In this document: in pieces, positions 54,138 to 62,884 of the stretch
Position numbering within the stretch: the stretch's first letter is position 1
How the letters are laid out: every line of letters begins with the position of its first letter
NCBI RefSeq assembly: GCF_009649785.1
Contig: NZ_WJOK01000020.1
Location: 1 to 64,000 of the forward strand
Direction: 5' to 3'
DNA: 64,000 nucleotides
Source of the DNA: Agrobacterium tumefaciens
GTDB taxonomy: Bacteria > Pseudomonadota > Alphaproteobacteria > Rhizobiales > Rhizobiaceae
Made by a program: the position numbers and the translations under genes
The notes under the pieces: generated by a model
Seen by the model: only the letters and a program-made list of their open reading frames with translations
Told to the model about the DNA's origin: nothing
The model's database searches: none

Positions 54138-55095
54138 AGTCGCGCTCGCCCTTCACAATTGCCGCGCGAATGACGGAAAGCACCTGCTCCGGCTTGATAT
54201 CGGTGCAGATGAGCTGGCTCGGATGCCCGTCCCAGTCGCCCGGCGGAAAGGCGCGGCCATCCGGCTTCTGAATGGTCTGGCCATCGGCAAGCCCGCCGCA
54301 GACGACGCGTATAGGGCCGCTGCGGGTCTCGAACAGTTCGGGCGCGACAAGGTAAACGCAGGCGCAGCTGTCATGCACCACCATGCCATCGCCGGTGCGG
54401 GTCTTGTAGAAATCGATGTAGAATTGCGACAGATCGGAAAGCAGCTGCACCGGCTTGCCGCCCGCCTCTGCCATCTCGGCCATGAAGGCGCTGGTCATCA
54501 CCGTTTTCGTCGTCACGTCCAGGCCGACGACGACCACGCGCCAGGGCGCGGTGAAGACGAGATCGGCCGCTTCCGGATCACCGTGAATATTGGCCTCGGC
54601 CGCCGGGGACACATTGCCGTTGATATCGAAGGCGCCGCCCATGACGATCACCTGCTTCACCAATGCCGCAAAATCCGGCTCTTCGCGCAGCGCCAAGGCC
54701 AGATTGGTCATGCGACCAACAGCGATCAGCGTCACCTCGCCGGGATTGGCCTTGACCGTCTCGATAATAAAGCGATGCGCGGGACGCGGATCGAGCGGCA
54801 GATCGATGGTCTCTGGAATATCGATATCGCCGAGACCGTTTTCGCCATGGATGAAAGTCGGCCAGTGGCCTTCCTTGCGGGCCGGATCGAAGGTCACGCC
54901 CGCACCTTTCGCTACCGGCGCCGTCATCTGCCATTCCCGTTTCAGGAAGAGCGCATTGCGGGTGGTGATGTCGATGGGCGCGTTGCCGAAGACGGTGGTG
55001 ACGCCGATCAGATCGATATCGGGGTGACGGTGCAGGAAAAGAAGCGCCATGGCATCATCTACACCGGGGTCCGTATCGAATATCACTTTATGCAT
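54136..55095 (-). CDS. inosine-uridine preferring nucleoside hydrolase
   Basis: A 319-residue enzyme that cleaves the N-glycosidic bond of ribonucleosides in purine/pyrimidine salvage. The calcium-binding signature DTDPGVDDA is at 7-15 (Asp7, Asp9, Asp13, Asp14), VIVMGGAFDINGNVSPAAEANIHGDPEAA is the active-site region and DSCAC the C-terminal His/Asp region (VVHDSC). ATG 55095 has GAGGGC 5 bases upstream. It is followed by no close partner and diverges from the TSUP permease. Confidence 0.92.
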   Translation of the reverse strand: MHKVIFDTDPGVDDAMALLFLHRHPDIDLIGVTTVFGNAPIDITTRNALFLKREWQMTAPVAKGAGVTFDPARKEGHWPTFIHGENGLGDIDIPETIDLPLDPRPAHRFIIETVKANPGEVTLIAVGRMTNLALALREEPDFAALVKQVIVMGGAFDINGNVSPAAEANIHGDPEAADLVFTAPWRVVVVGLDVTTKTVMTSAFMAEMAEAGGKPVQLLSDLSQFYIDFYKTRTGDGMVVHDSCACVYLVAPELFETRSGPIRVVCGGLADGQTIQKPDGRAFPPGDWDGHPSQLICTDIKPEQVLSVIRAAIVKGERD

Positions 55096-55274
55096 AATGC
55101 CCTCATCCTGATGTCTCGTCATCGCCGCGTCTGGCGGTGCGCCACGGAAACATAACCATAAGCGGCAACACCGCAATCCCCCTGCCCGTCCCGGATCGGA
55201 GAGAAAAATATTGCGTGGCGATCTTTTCGGTGAAAGAAGAGGCCCTCTCCCTTAAGCCCGCCTGGACATGCCAA

Positions 55275-56078
55275 GTGCAAGACATCGCCTTCAACGTTTT
55301 CCTCGTTCTTTTCTGCGTCGCCATTTTTGCCGGATTTATCGATTCCATCGCCGGCGGCGGCGGTCTCATCACTATCCCGGCCATGCTGATCATGGGAATT
55401 CCACCGCTCGATACGCTCGGCACCAACAAGCTGCAATCGCAGTTCGGCTCGGCGTCGGCCACCATTGCCTATGCCCGCCGCGGCCATGTCAATCTGAGGG
55501 AACAATTGCCGATGGCGATCATGGCGATGGTCGGCGGCGGACTCGGTGCTTTCACCGCCGCCTTCGTGCCGTCAGACCTCCTGCGCACCATCATGCCCTT
55601 TCTGCTGATCGCGATTGCTCTGTATTTCGCCTTCAAGCCGCAGCTCAGCGATATCGACAGCCATCGCCGCATCACGCCTTTCGTGTTCGGCCTCACCGCC
55701 GCACCGCTCGTGGGTTTCTATGATGGCGTTTTCGGCCCCGGCGCGGGTTCCTTCTACATGCTTGCCTTCGTGGGGCTTGCCGGCTTCGGCATGCTGAAGG
55801 CAACCGCCCATACCAAGCTTCTGAACCTGGGTTCGAATTTCGGCGGCTTTGTTGTTTTTGCGGCTGGAGGCGCGGTTCTCTGGAAGCTTGGCATCGCCAT
55901 GGGCATCGGCCAGTTCGTCGGCGCGCAGATCGGATCGCGTTTCGCGATGAAAAACGGCGCGAAGATCATCCGCCCGCTTTTGGTTCTTTCCTGTCTGGCA
56001 ATGGCGACGAAGCTTCTTGCGGATGCATCATCCGCATGGTCAATCGCCACGATCTGGGAAACCATCTTCCCGAAATGA
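55275..56078 (+). CDS. TSUP family (TauE/SafE, YfcA-like) permease
   Basis: A 267-residue membrane protein with about eight helices in the TauE/SafE family, which moves sulfonates, sulfite or similar anions. AGFIDSIAGGGGLITIPAMLIMGIPPLDTLGTNKLQSQFGSA and GFYDGVFGPGAGSFYMLAFV are duplicated family motifs that match E. coli YfcA. GTG 55275 gives the usual length of about 268; GTG 55215 and other upstream codons would add residues without a clear ribosome binding site, so the start is uncertain. Confidence 0.85.
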   Translation: MQDIAFNVFLVLFCVAIFAGFIDSIAGGGGLITIPAMLIMGIPPLDTLGTNKLQSQFGSASATIAYARRGHVNLREQLPMAIMAMVGGGLGAFTAAFVPSDLLRTIMPFLLIAIALYFAFKPQLSDIDSHRRITPFVFGLTAAPLVGFYDGVFGPGAGSFYMLAFVGLAGFGMLKATAHTKLLNLGSNFGGFVVFAAGGAVLWKLGIAMGIGQFVGAQIGSRFAMKNGAKIIRPLLVLSCLAMATKLLADASSAWSIATIWETIFPK

Positions 56079-56121
56079 CAGGAAAAGGACACGGCTCGAC
56101 GCTTGCGTTCGGACCGTGAAT

Positions 56122-56820
56122 TTATGCCGTGGCGCGACGGCGCCTACGATCGGCGATTTCGCGGATGACCACCATTGCGCCAACCAGCTTGTAGTTGGAG
56201 GAATAGCAGGGCGACATTTCAAGCGATTTTACGATCGTATGGCCGTCGTGATCTTCGGCATAGGTGTATTTCGACGTACCGCCCTTGAAGCAATTGTCGA
56301 GCCTCTCCCGCAGATCGTTCTGAAAACGGTGCACTCCGACAAGCTCGGCGATATGACATCCCAAAGGCCCTTCCGGCGTATTGCGCGGAAAAGCATCGAT
56401 CCCATTGGAGAATGATACCCGATAACCGGGAGAGACGACGACCACGGGCTCGTCGAGGTCGTTCAGCATATCCTCATCGAGAATGAGATGGCGGTGGTGC
56501 CACTCCAGGATGTCCTCGTCCTCGTCGCCGATCACCTTTGCCTTGAGCGGCATGCCGACATAGCGGTCGACCAGCGTTCTCAAAAGATCGGAATTGCGCT
56601 GCACGCAGCCGAGGTCTTCCGCCTCGTGATTGAGGAGGTCGATGGCGAAACGGAATTGCTCACGAATGTCCTCGGAACTGCCGGTCTTACGCCCGATGAC
56701 CCGATCAAGCAGCAGCTCCAGTTCACGCTCCAGCACTGCGATCTTGTCGGCCTCGTTCTTACCAACCGCTGATTGCAGTTCCGTATAACGCAGCCAGAAC
56801 AGCTCAATCAAATCTTTCAA
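56122..56820 (-). CDS. PAS domain-containing protein
   Basis: A 232-residue protein. The N-terminal half (1-100) is helical and charged, of unknown fold, and the C-terminal half contains a PAS-like domain: NDLDEPVVVVSPGYRVSFSNGIDAFPR at about 120-146 and a closing beta strand ending KLVGAMVVIREIADRRRR. No kinase, GGDEF or HTH module is attached. It is convergent with the TSUP permease gene. Confidence 0.75.
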   Translation of the reverse strand: MKDLIELFWLRYTELQSAVGKNEADKIAVLERELELLLDRVIGRKTGSSEDIREQFRFAIDLLNHEAEDLGCVQRNSDLLRTLVDRYVGMPLKAKVIGDEDEDILEWHHRHLILDEDMLNDLDEPVVVVSPGYRVSFSNGIDAFPRNTPEGPLGCHIAELVGVHRFQNDLRERLDNCFKGGTSKYTYAEDHDGHTIVKSLEMSPCYSSNYKLVGAMVVIREIADRRRRRATA

Positions 56821-57099
56821 CCCAACTCTCCCTGAACGGGCAAACAGCCCGCTCCCAATCCGAATGGATAGACACTTATCCCCTCATTGTAGCGTCTGTG
56901 CAGTAAAAAATGACGTAACGACACGCAGGTCCGCCGCAGGGATTAATCTCTAAACTATCATAGCTACTGCTATTTTTTCAATTTCGATAATCCATGAACG
57001 AAAAATAAGGTTCCACTAATAAGTAAAAATACTTAAAAACGCAATTTTACGGCCGAATTCTGTAAAAAATCACTAGAAATTCGGCCGCGCTGCAAATAA

Positions 57100-58029
57100 T
57101 CAGATCTGGTGTTTAACGTCCCAACGGTCGTGATACCACAGCCATTGTTCGGGATATTCGCGGACCCAGCTTTCCACCTTGTCATTCAAAAGCTGCGCCG
57201 TCGCCTGAATATCGACATTTCCTTTTTCATCGCGCGGAATTTCAACCCTCGGCTCTATTTCCAGCCGGTAGCGGTTATCAGGCAGACGCACGCAGCGGGC
57301 GGGATAGACATCGCAATTGAACTGCCGCACCAGCTTGGCAAGAAGCGGGTTGGTGCGCACCTCATGGCCAAAGAACTTCGTCGTCAAGCCTTTGCCGAAC
57401 TTCTGGTCGACGAGCACGCCGACACCGCCGCCCCTTTCCAGCTGCCGCGCAAGCGCGAAGGAAGAGCCGGCATGCGACGGCACGAGATTGCCCATGCGTT
57501 CCTTGCGGAACTTGAACACCTTGTCGGCCACGAAAGGATTATTCGGCGGCCGGAACAGCACCGTCACATCCAGACCGAAGGCAGAACTGGCCACCGGCAA
57601 CAATTCGAAATTGCCGCTATGGGCAGTAAATACGATGAAGGGCCGCGGGTTGTCGCGAAGCTCGATAAAGGTCGAAATACCCTCGACCCGGATACGGCCC
57701 GGCTCGCTATTTTCCGGATCGAAATCGAACAGCCTGTCGAGAAAGACATATTCCGCCGCAAGCCGCCCCATGCTGCCCCAGCTGTCCATTGCGATGGTAA
57801 GCCGCTCCTCTTCGGATTTCTCCGGAAAGGCGCGCGCCAGATTGTAGAGCATCAGCTTGTGGCGGCCAGTTTTCGGCCCCACGAAGCGCGCCAGCCTGTC
57901 TGCAGCGCGAATTCCCGCGTCAGCTGGAAATATCTTCAGCAGATTGAGAAGGCCGAAGGCAAACGTCGCAATCAGCCATTGCCGGAAATGGTCCAGCTTC
58001 AGGACGATCCGCGTAATGAACAGTTTCAA
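57100..58029 (-). CDS. lpxXL: lipid A very-long-chain fatty acid acyltransferase LpxXL
   Basis: A 309-residue inner-membrane acyltransferase of the HtrB/LpxL family. The catalytic H(x)4E motif is HSGNFE with His137 and Glu142; an N-terminal helix (about 18-35) anchors it. In rhizobia LpxXL attaches the 27-hydroxyoctacosanoic chain, carried by AcpXL, to lipid A. The predicted start is TTG 58029, only 4 nt after the adh2XL stop. It is the last gene of the acpXL cluster. The symbol is assigned from its place in the cluster. Confidence 0.9.
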   Translation of the reverse strand: MKLFITRIVLKLDHFRQWLIATFAFGLLNLLKIFPADAGIRAADRLARFVGPKTGRHKLMLYNLARAFPEKSEEERLTIAMDSWGSMGRLAAEYVFLDRLFDFDPENSEPGRIRVEGISTFIELRDNPRPFIVFTAHSGNFELLPVASSAFGLDVTVLFRPPNNPFVADKVFKFRKERMGNLVPSHAGSSFALARQLERGGGVGVLVDQKFGKGLTTKFFGHEVRTNPLLAKLVRQFNCDVYPARCVRLPDNRYRLEIEPRVEIPRDEKGNVDIQATAQLLNDKVESWVREYPEQWLWYHDRWDVKHQI

Positions 58030-58033
58030 GGCG

Positions 58034-59062
58034 TCAATCCATCCGCAGAACGATTTTGCCGAATACCTGGCGCGTTTCCATGCGCTCCAGCGCCCGGTCG
58101 ATATCCTCGAAGGTGACTTCTGTGTCGATAACAGGATGAACGATGCCGCGCGCCATCTTCTGCATGGCGTTGGCCATGTTTTCCATGCGGCAACCGAAGG
58201 AGCCGAGCAGCTTCAGCTGCTGCTGGAACAGCATCATCAGGTTGATATCGGTCGATACGCCTGAGGTTGAGCCGCAGGTGACGAGACGGCCGCCACGCTT
58301 CAGCGAGAACATCGATCCCGCCCAGGTGTCTTTGCCGACATGCTCGAACACCACGTCTACACCCTTCTTTTTCGTCAGCTTTCGCACGACGCCTTCGAAA
58401 CGGTCGGTCCGGTAGTTGATGACGTGATCGGCACCCAGGGCCTTCGCCCGTTCGATCTTGTCGTCGGAGCCGACGGTGGTGATGACGGTGCAGCCCATCT
58501 TCTTGGCCAGCTGGATCGCCGCCGTGCCGATACCGGAACCGCCGGCATGCACGAGGATCGTTTCGGCCGATTCCAGCTTGGCATTGTCAAACAGCATGTG
58601 CTCGACCGTGCCGAAGGTCACAGGCGCCAGAGCCGCGCCGATGGCATCGACGCCATGCGGCGCCGGAACGAGCTGGCGGGCGGGAATATTGATCTTTTCC
58701 TGCGCAAAGCCGTCGAGATGGAAACCGTGCACGCCCTGAACATGTTCACAAAGATTGTCACGGCCTTCACGGCACGGCTTGCAGATCCCGCAGGTGCGCG
58801 CGCCGTAGATCGCGACGAGCTGGCCAGGCAGCACATTCGAAACGCCCGGGCCAATGGCCTCCACTACGCCCGAAGCCTCAGCACCGATGGTCAGCGGCAT
58901 CTTGCGCTTGGCAAAAGCCATGCCGCGCCAGCCCCAGACGTCGATGTGGTTCAGCGCCACGGCCTTGATGCGCAGCGTCACCTCGCCCGGACCTGGTGCA
59001 TCGGGTTCAGGCAGGTCCACTTTTTCGAGCTTCCGGTCGTCCACGAGTTGAAGAGCGCGCAT
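58034..59062 (-). CDS. adh2XL: zinc-binding dehydrogenase of the acpXL cluster
   Basis: A 342-residue medium-chain dehydrogenase. The structural zinc cysteines 91, 94, 97 and 105 (CGICKPCREGRDNLC) are present, but the catalytic zinc Cys is absent (ALNHIDVW) and the usual GHE site reads GAEASG, so it is more like a quinone-oxidoreductase or crotonyl reductase type. The nucleotide fold GSGIGTAAIQLAKKMG is intact. In the rhizobial cluster this gene is thought to serve reduction of a long-chain intermediate. AGGAC lies before the ATG; a 152-bp gap separates it from fabF1XL. Confidence 0.88.
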   Translation of the reverse strand: MRALQLVDDRKLEKVDLPEPDAPGPGEVTLRIKAVALNHIDVWGWRGMAFAKRKMPLTIGAEASGVVEAIGPGVSNVLPGQLVAIYGARTCGICKPCREGRDNLCEHVQGVHGFHLDGFAQEKINIPARQLVPAPHGVDAIGAALAPVTFGTVEHMLFDNAKLESAETILVHAGGSGIGTAAIQLAKKMGCTVITTVGSDDKIERAKALGADHVINYRTDRFEGVVRKLTKKKGVDVVFEHVGKDTWAGSMFSLKRGGRLVTCGSTSGVSTDINLMMLFQQQLKLLGSFGCRMENMANAMQKMARGIVHPVIDTEVTFEDIDRALERMETRQVFGKIVLRMD

Positions 59063-59214
59063 GTTTTTAGTCCTTCGCCCGGAGGCGTCTATCTCAAGAG
59101 TAATTCCAGCAAAACTCTGTAACGGTTTTGCGGTCGGAATGTGTAGTCACACCAGCGAGAGCGTTCCCGGGCTTCGTTCAGGCCGGAAACGCCCCTGTCT
59201 TCTGGCGGAACCGG

Positions 59215-60498
<1,284 letters not shown>

Positions 60499-60510
60499 GG
60501 TCTTTTCTCC

Positions 60511-61707
60511 TCACACGTCACGGGACAGAACGGCGACACCTTCGCCGCGAACATGGCCGACGGTGGTGACGACCGCTTCGCTGGCCGCCTCGCCCATAGG
60601 CTTTTCCGCGGCGCCATCGAAAGTAGGAACCTTCGCGCCGCTTTCAAGCGTCAGGGCAGCAAGCGCCAGCCCAAGCGGGAACTGTGCTTCAAGTCCATGG
60701 CCGGTGATACCGCCGAAACCGCGAATGACGGCCTGCGGCAAAGCTTTTTCGAGAATATTCTTTTCACGCTGCGTCACGGCGTCGTAACCGCTCGCACCGG
60801 AAAACACGACGGTCGCAGCACTGTCCTTTGCAGGGGCAAGCAGCCGTTCCATGCGCTTTTCCATCTTGCCGTCATCACGGCTACCACGATCGCCCTCGAT
60901 GGCGTCGATGCGGGCATAGATGCGTGCGCCGCGTTCACTGGCGTGCTTGCGCGATTCCAGCACCAGGAAGGCTCCCAGCGAACCGGAAATCATGCCGCCG
61001 CCGTCCTGGCCGCCACGCGACCAAAGCGGCTGCCAATCGCCCTGCGCATGCGCGCCGATCGCTTCAAACAGCAGGATCATGTCCGGGCGCTCGGCCGAGA
61101 AGGCGCCGCCCACCAGGGCGTGGCTGGATTCGCCGGAACGGATACGGTGAAACGCAGTCTCGACTGCGGAAATGCCGGCTGCTTCCTCGCCCATGAAGGT
61201 ACGGGAGGACCCTGTGACCTTGTGAACGATGGAAATGTTACCGGCCATCAGATTGGAAAGCTGGGCGAGAAACAGGGTCGGACGCAATTCCGTCGTTAGC
61301 TTCTCGTTGAGCAGCACTTCGCGGTCGTTGCGCTTCAGCGCCTCATCGACAATCAGCGTATCGACATTGATGTCGCGCTCGCCACCGCCGGCAGCCACGA
61401 TCATGTCCATGGTAGCGCAGGCTTCCGGGTTTTCCTTCAGCCCTGCATCATCAAGCGCGAGGCCGGCGGCAAAAACGCCGAGACGCTGCCAGTTTTCCAT
61501 CTGGCGCTGGTCGCCGCGCTTGGCAATCTGCGTGGACCAGTCGATCTCCGGCATGGGATGAACCGGATAGGGTTTGAACTTTTCGGTCTCGATCACCGTT
61601 GCCGGCGCCGCAGTTCCCGAAAGAAGCGCAAGATGCGCCTGGCTGCCGACGCCGTGACAGGTCACGATGCCGACCCCGGTTATCACCACATCATTGTCAG
61701 ATTTCAT
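60511..61707 (-). CDS. fabF2XL: ketosynthase-like protein FabF2XL lacking the catalytic triad
   Basis: A 398-residue protein with the ketosynthase fold (N-terminal DVVITGVGIVTCHG, C-terminal GGITGHGLEAQFPLG). The active-site Cys position lies in VTGSSRTFMGEEAAG (about 164-178), with Ser or Arg in place of Cys. The first catalytic His region reads FSGASGYDA in place of NAHGTST, and the second GHG differs from GHTLTAAG. This resembles chain-length-factor subunits of polyketide ketosynthases more than an active FabF. Its gene overlaps the small ORF upstream by ATGA and precedes fabF1XL by 12 bp. Confidence 0.85.
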   Translation of the reverse strand: MKSDNDVVITGVGIVTCHGVGSQAHLALLSGTAAPATVIETEKFKPYPVHPMPEIDWSTQIAKRGDQRQMENWQRLGVFAAGLALDDAGLKENPEACATMDMIVAAGGGERDINVDTLIVDEALKRNDREVLLNEKLTTELRPTLFLAQLSNLMAGNISIVHKVTGSSRTFMGEEAAGISAVETAFHRIRSGESSHALVGGAFSAERPDMILLFEAIGAHAQGDWQPLWSRGGQDGGGMISGSLGAFLVLESRKHASERGARIYARIDAIEGDRGSRDDGKMEKRMERLLAPAKDSAATVVFSGASGYDAVTQREKNILEKALPQAVIRGFGGITGHGLEAQFPLGLALAALTLESGAKVPTFDGAAEKPMGEAASEAVVTTVGHVRGEGVAVLSRDV

Positions 61708-61904
61708 CGTCTGTCATCCTTTGCAGCCTGACCCATTGAAGCGGTCACGGCTATCCAACAGCGGTCGCAAACGACCACTCCATGCGTTGCGGAATAAAGC
61801 GCGCGATGCGGATTGGCAATGGTGAAGGCCCGATCCGCCAGCACAAGCCCACGATTTTCGTGAATCAAAACCGGGTCTAGGGGAAAAATGCCGTCTCCCG
61901 GCAT
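61704..61904 (-). CDS. small ORF between fabZXL and fabF2XL, coupled to fabF2XL
   Basis: A 66-residue frame fills the 209-bp gap between fabZXL and fabF2XL. It starts 12 bp after the fabZXL stop, and its TGA overlaps the fabF2XL ATG (ATGA). The product is mostly polar, with one VVVCDRCWIAV segment having two Cys in a CxxC arrangement. No Shine-Dalgarno sequence precedes the ATG, and no family was recognised. Tight packing favours a real gene; the weak start argues against it. Confidence 0.35.
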   Translation of the reverse strand: MPGDGIFPLDPVLIHENRGLVLADRAFTIANPHRALYSATHGVVVCDRCWIAVTASMGQAAKDDRR

Positions 61905-61916
61905 CAGCGGAAGCGC

Positions 61917-62396
61917 TTATTTTTGCGCATCCGCGACAATCGCCGCCATCAGGCCGACTTCCTCGGCCCGCTTCCTGACGATAGGCGCGAGCGGAATTTC
62001 GCTGAAAGGCATTGTCCTGAGCTTCAGCTGCGCATCGCAGACCTTCTTGCCTTCGCAAGTGATCTTCGCCTTGGTGACTGCAAAACCCGAACCGTCATGT
62101 TCCAGCACCGCCTCGATATCGAGAACCGCGCCCGGCTCCACGAAGGTGCGCATCTTGGCGCCGTCAACCGACATCAGGAAGGGCATGGCGGAAAAATCGC
62201 TGAACGCCAGAACCATCATGCCGGAAGCCTGCGCCATGGTCTCGATCAGAAGCACGCCCGGAACCAGCGGCATGCCGGGGAAATGTCCCTCGAAAACCGG
62301 GCTTTTGTCGGGAACGACAGACCGCGCCTTCAATGTGCGCGTCGCCATGTCCACGGCTTCGACCTTGTCGATCATCTGAAAATATTCAAGCAGCAT
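61917..62396 (-). CDS. fabZXL: beta-hydroxyacyl-ACP dehydratase FabZXL
   Basis: A 159-residue hot-dog-fold dehydratase. The catalytic residues are His38 (EGHFPGMPLVPG) and Glu52 (LLIETMAQASG). It is predicted to dehydrate long-chain beta-hydroxyacyl-AcpXL during synthesis of the C28 chain. It is longer than housekeeping FabZ at its C-terminus (about 150-159). It lies downstream of acpXL, separated by a strong hairpin that may attenuate read-through. Confidence 0.9.
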   Translation of the reverse strand: MLLEYFQMIDKVEAVDMATRTLKARSVVPDKSPVFEGHFPGMPLVPGVLLIETMAQASGMMVLAFSDFSAMPFLMSVDGAKMRTFVEPGAVLDIEAVLEHDGSGFAVTKAKITCEGKKVCDAQLKLRTMPFSEIPLAPIVRKRAEEVGLMAAIVADAQK

Positions 62397-62447
62397 CCGT
62401 CCGGCCCGTTTCTGGTCGGTTACGACCCGTCCCTGAAGGTCAGGTCC

Positions 62448-62479
62448 AGAAAAAGAAATGCCCGCTCGAAGCGGGCATT
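62448..62479 (-). terminator. intrinsic terminator/attenuator between acpXL and fabZXL
   Basis: On the minus strand a perfect 9-bp stem AATGCCCGC/GCGGGCATT (62479-62471 and 62465-62457, loop TTCGA) is followed by TTTCTTTTTC. It lies 6 bp after the acpXL stop and 51 bp before the fabZXL start, so it could leave abundant acpXL mRNA and less of the downstream genes. Confidence 0.85.
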
Positions 62480-62485
62480 ATCGCC

Positions 62486-62764
62486 TCAGCCCTTGGCTGC
62501 GCGCAATTCGTCGATCTTGGCACAGAGGTTCTTCAGCACGAAATATTCTTCGGTGGTAACCTTGCCTTCGTTGACTTCCTGCGTCCACTGCTCGAGCGGA
62601 ATCTTGATACCGAATTCCTTGTCGATGGCGAAAACGATATCCAGAAAGTCGAGGCTGTCGATGCCCAGATCGTCGATCGTGTGGCTTTCCGGCGTAATGG
62701 TTTCGCGGTCGATTTCGCTGGTTTCGGCGATAATGTCGGCAACCTTGTCGAATGTAGCTGTCAC
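62486..62764 (-). CDS. acpXL: acyl carrier protein AcpXL
   Basis: A 92-residue acyl carrier protein dedicated to the 27-hydroxyoctacosanoic acid of lipid A. The phosphopantetheine site is Ser37 in [38 protein letters not shown] is the known AcpXL N-terminus. GTG 62764 is the start: AAGGA sits 8 bases upstream, while the ATG at 62770 would be only 2 bases away and would add two residues. It is the first gene of the cluster and is followed by a strong hairpin. Confidence 0.95.
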   Translation of the reverse strand: MTATFDKVADIIAETSEIDRETITPESHTIDDLGIDSLDFLDIVFAIDKEFGIKIPLEQWTQEVNEGKVTTEEYFVLKNLCAKIDELRAAKG

Positions 62765-62884
62765 GCCCATAATCCTTATTGTCGTTCGTATTAAATATCC
62801 TGTCTGACGCACCACATAGGCAAGTCGCACAAAAAAGCCAATGGTTTCGTGACGTAACTTTGAAATTTGCCTTAAAACTGTTGC

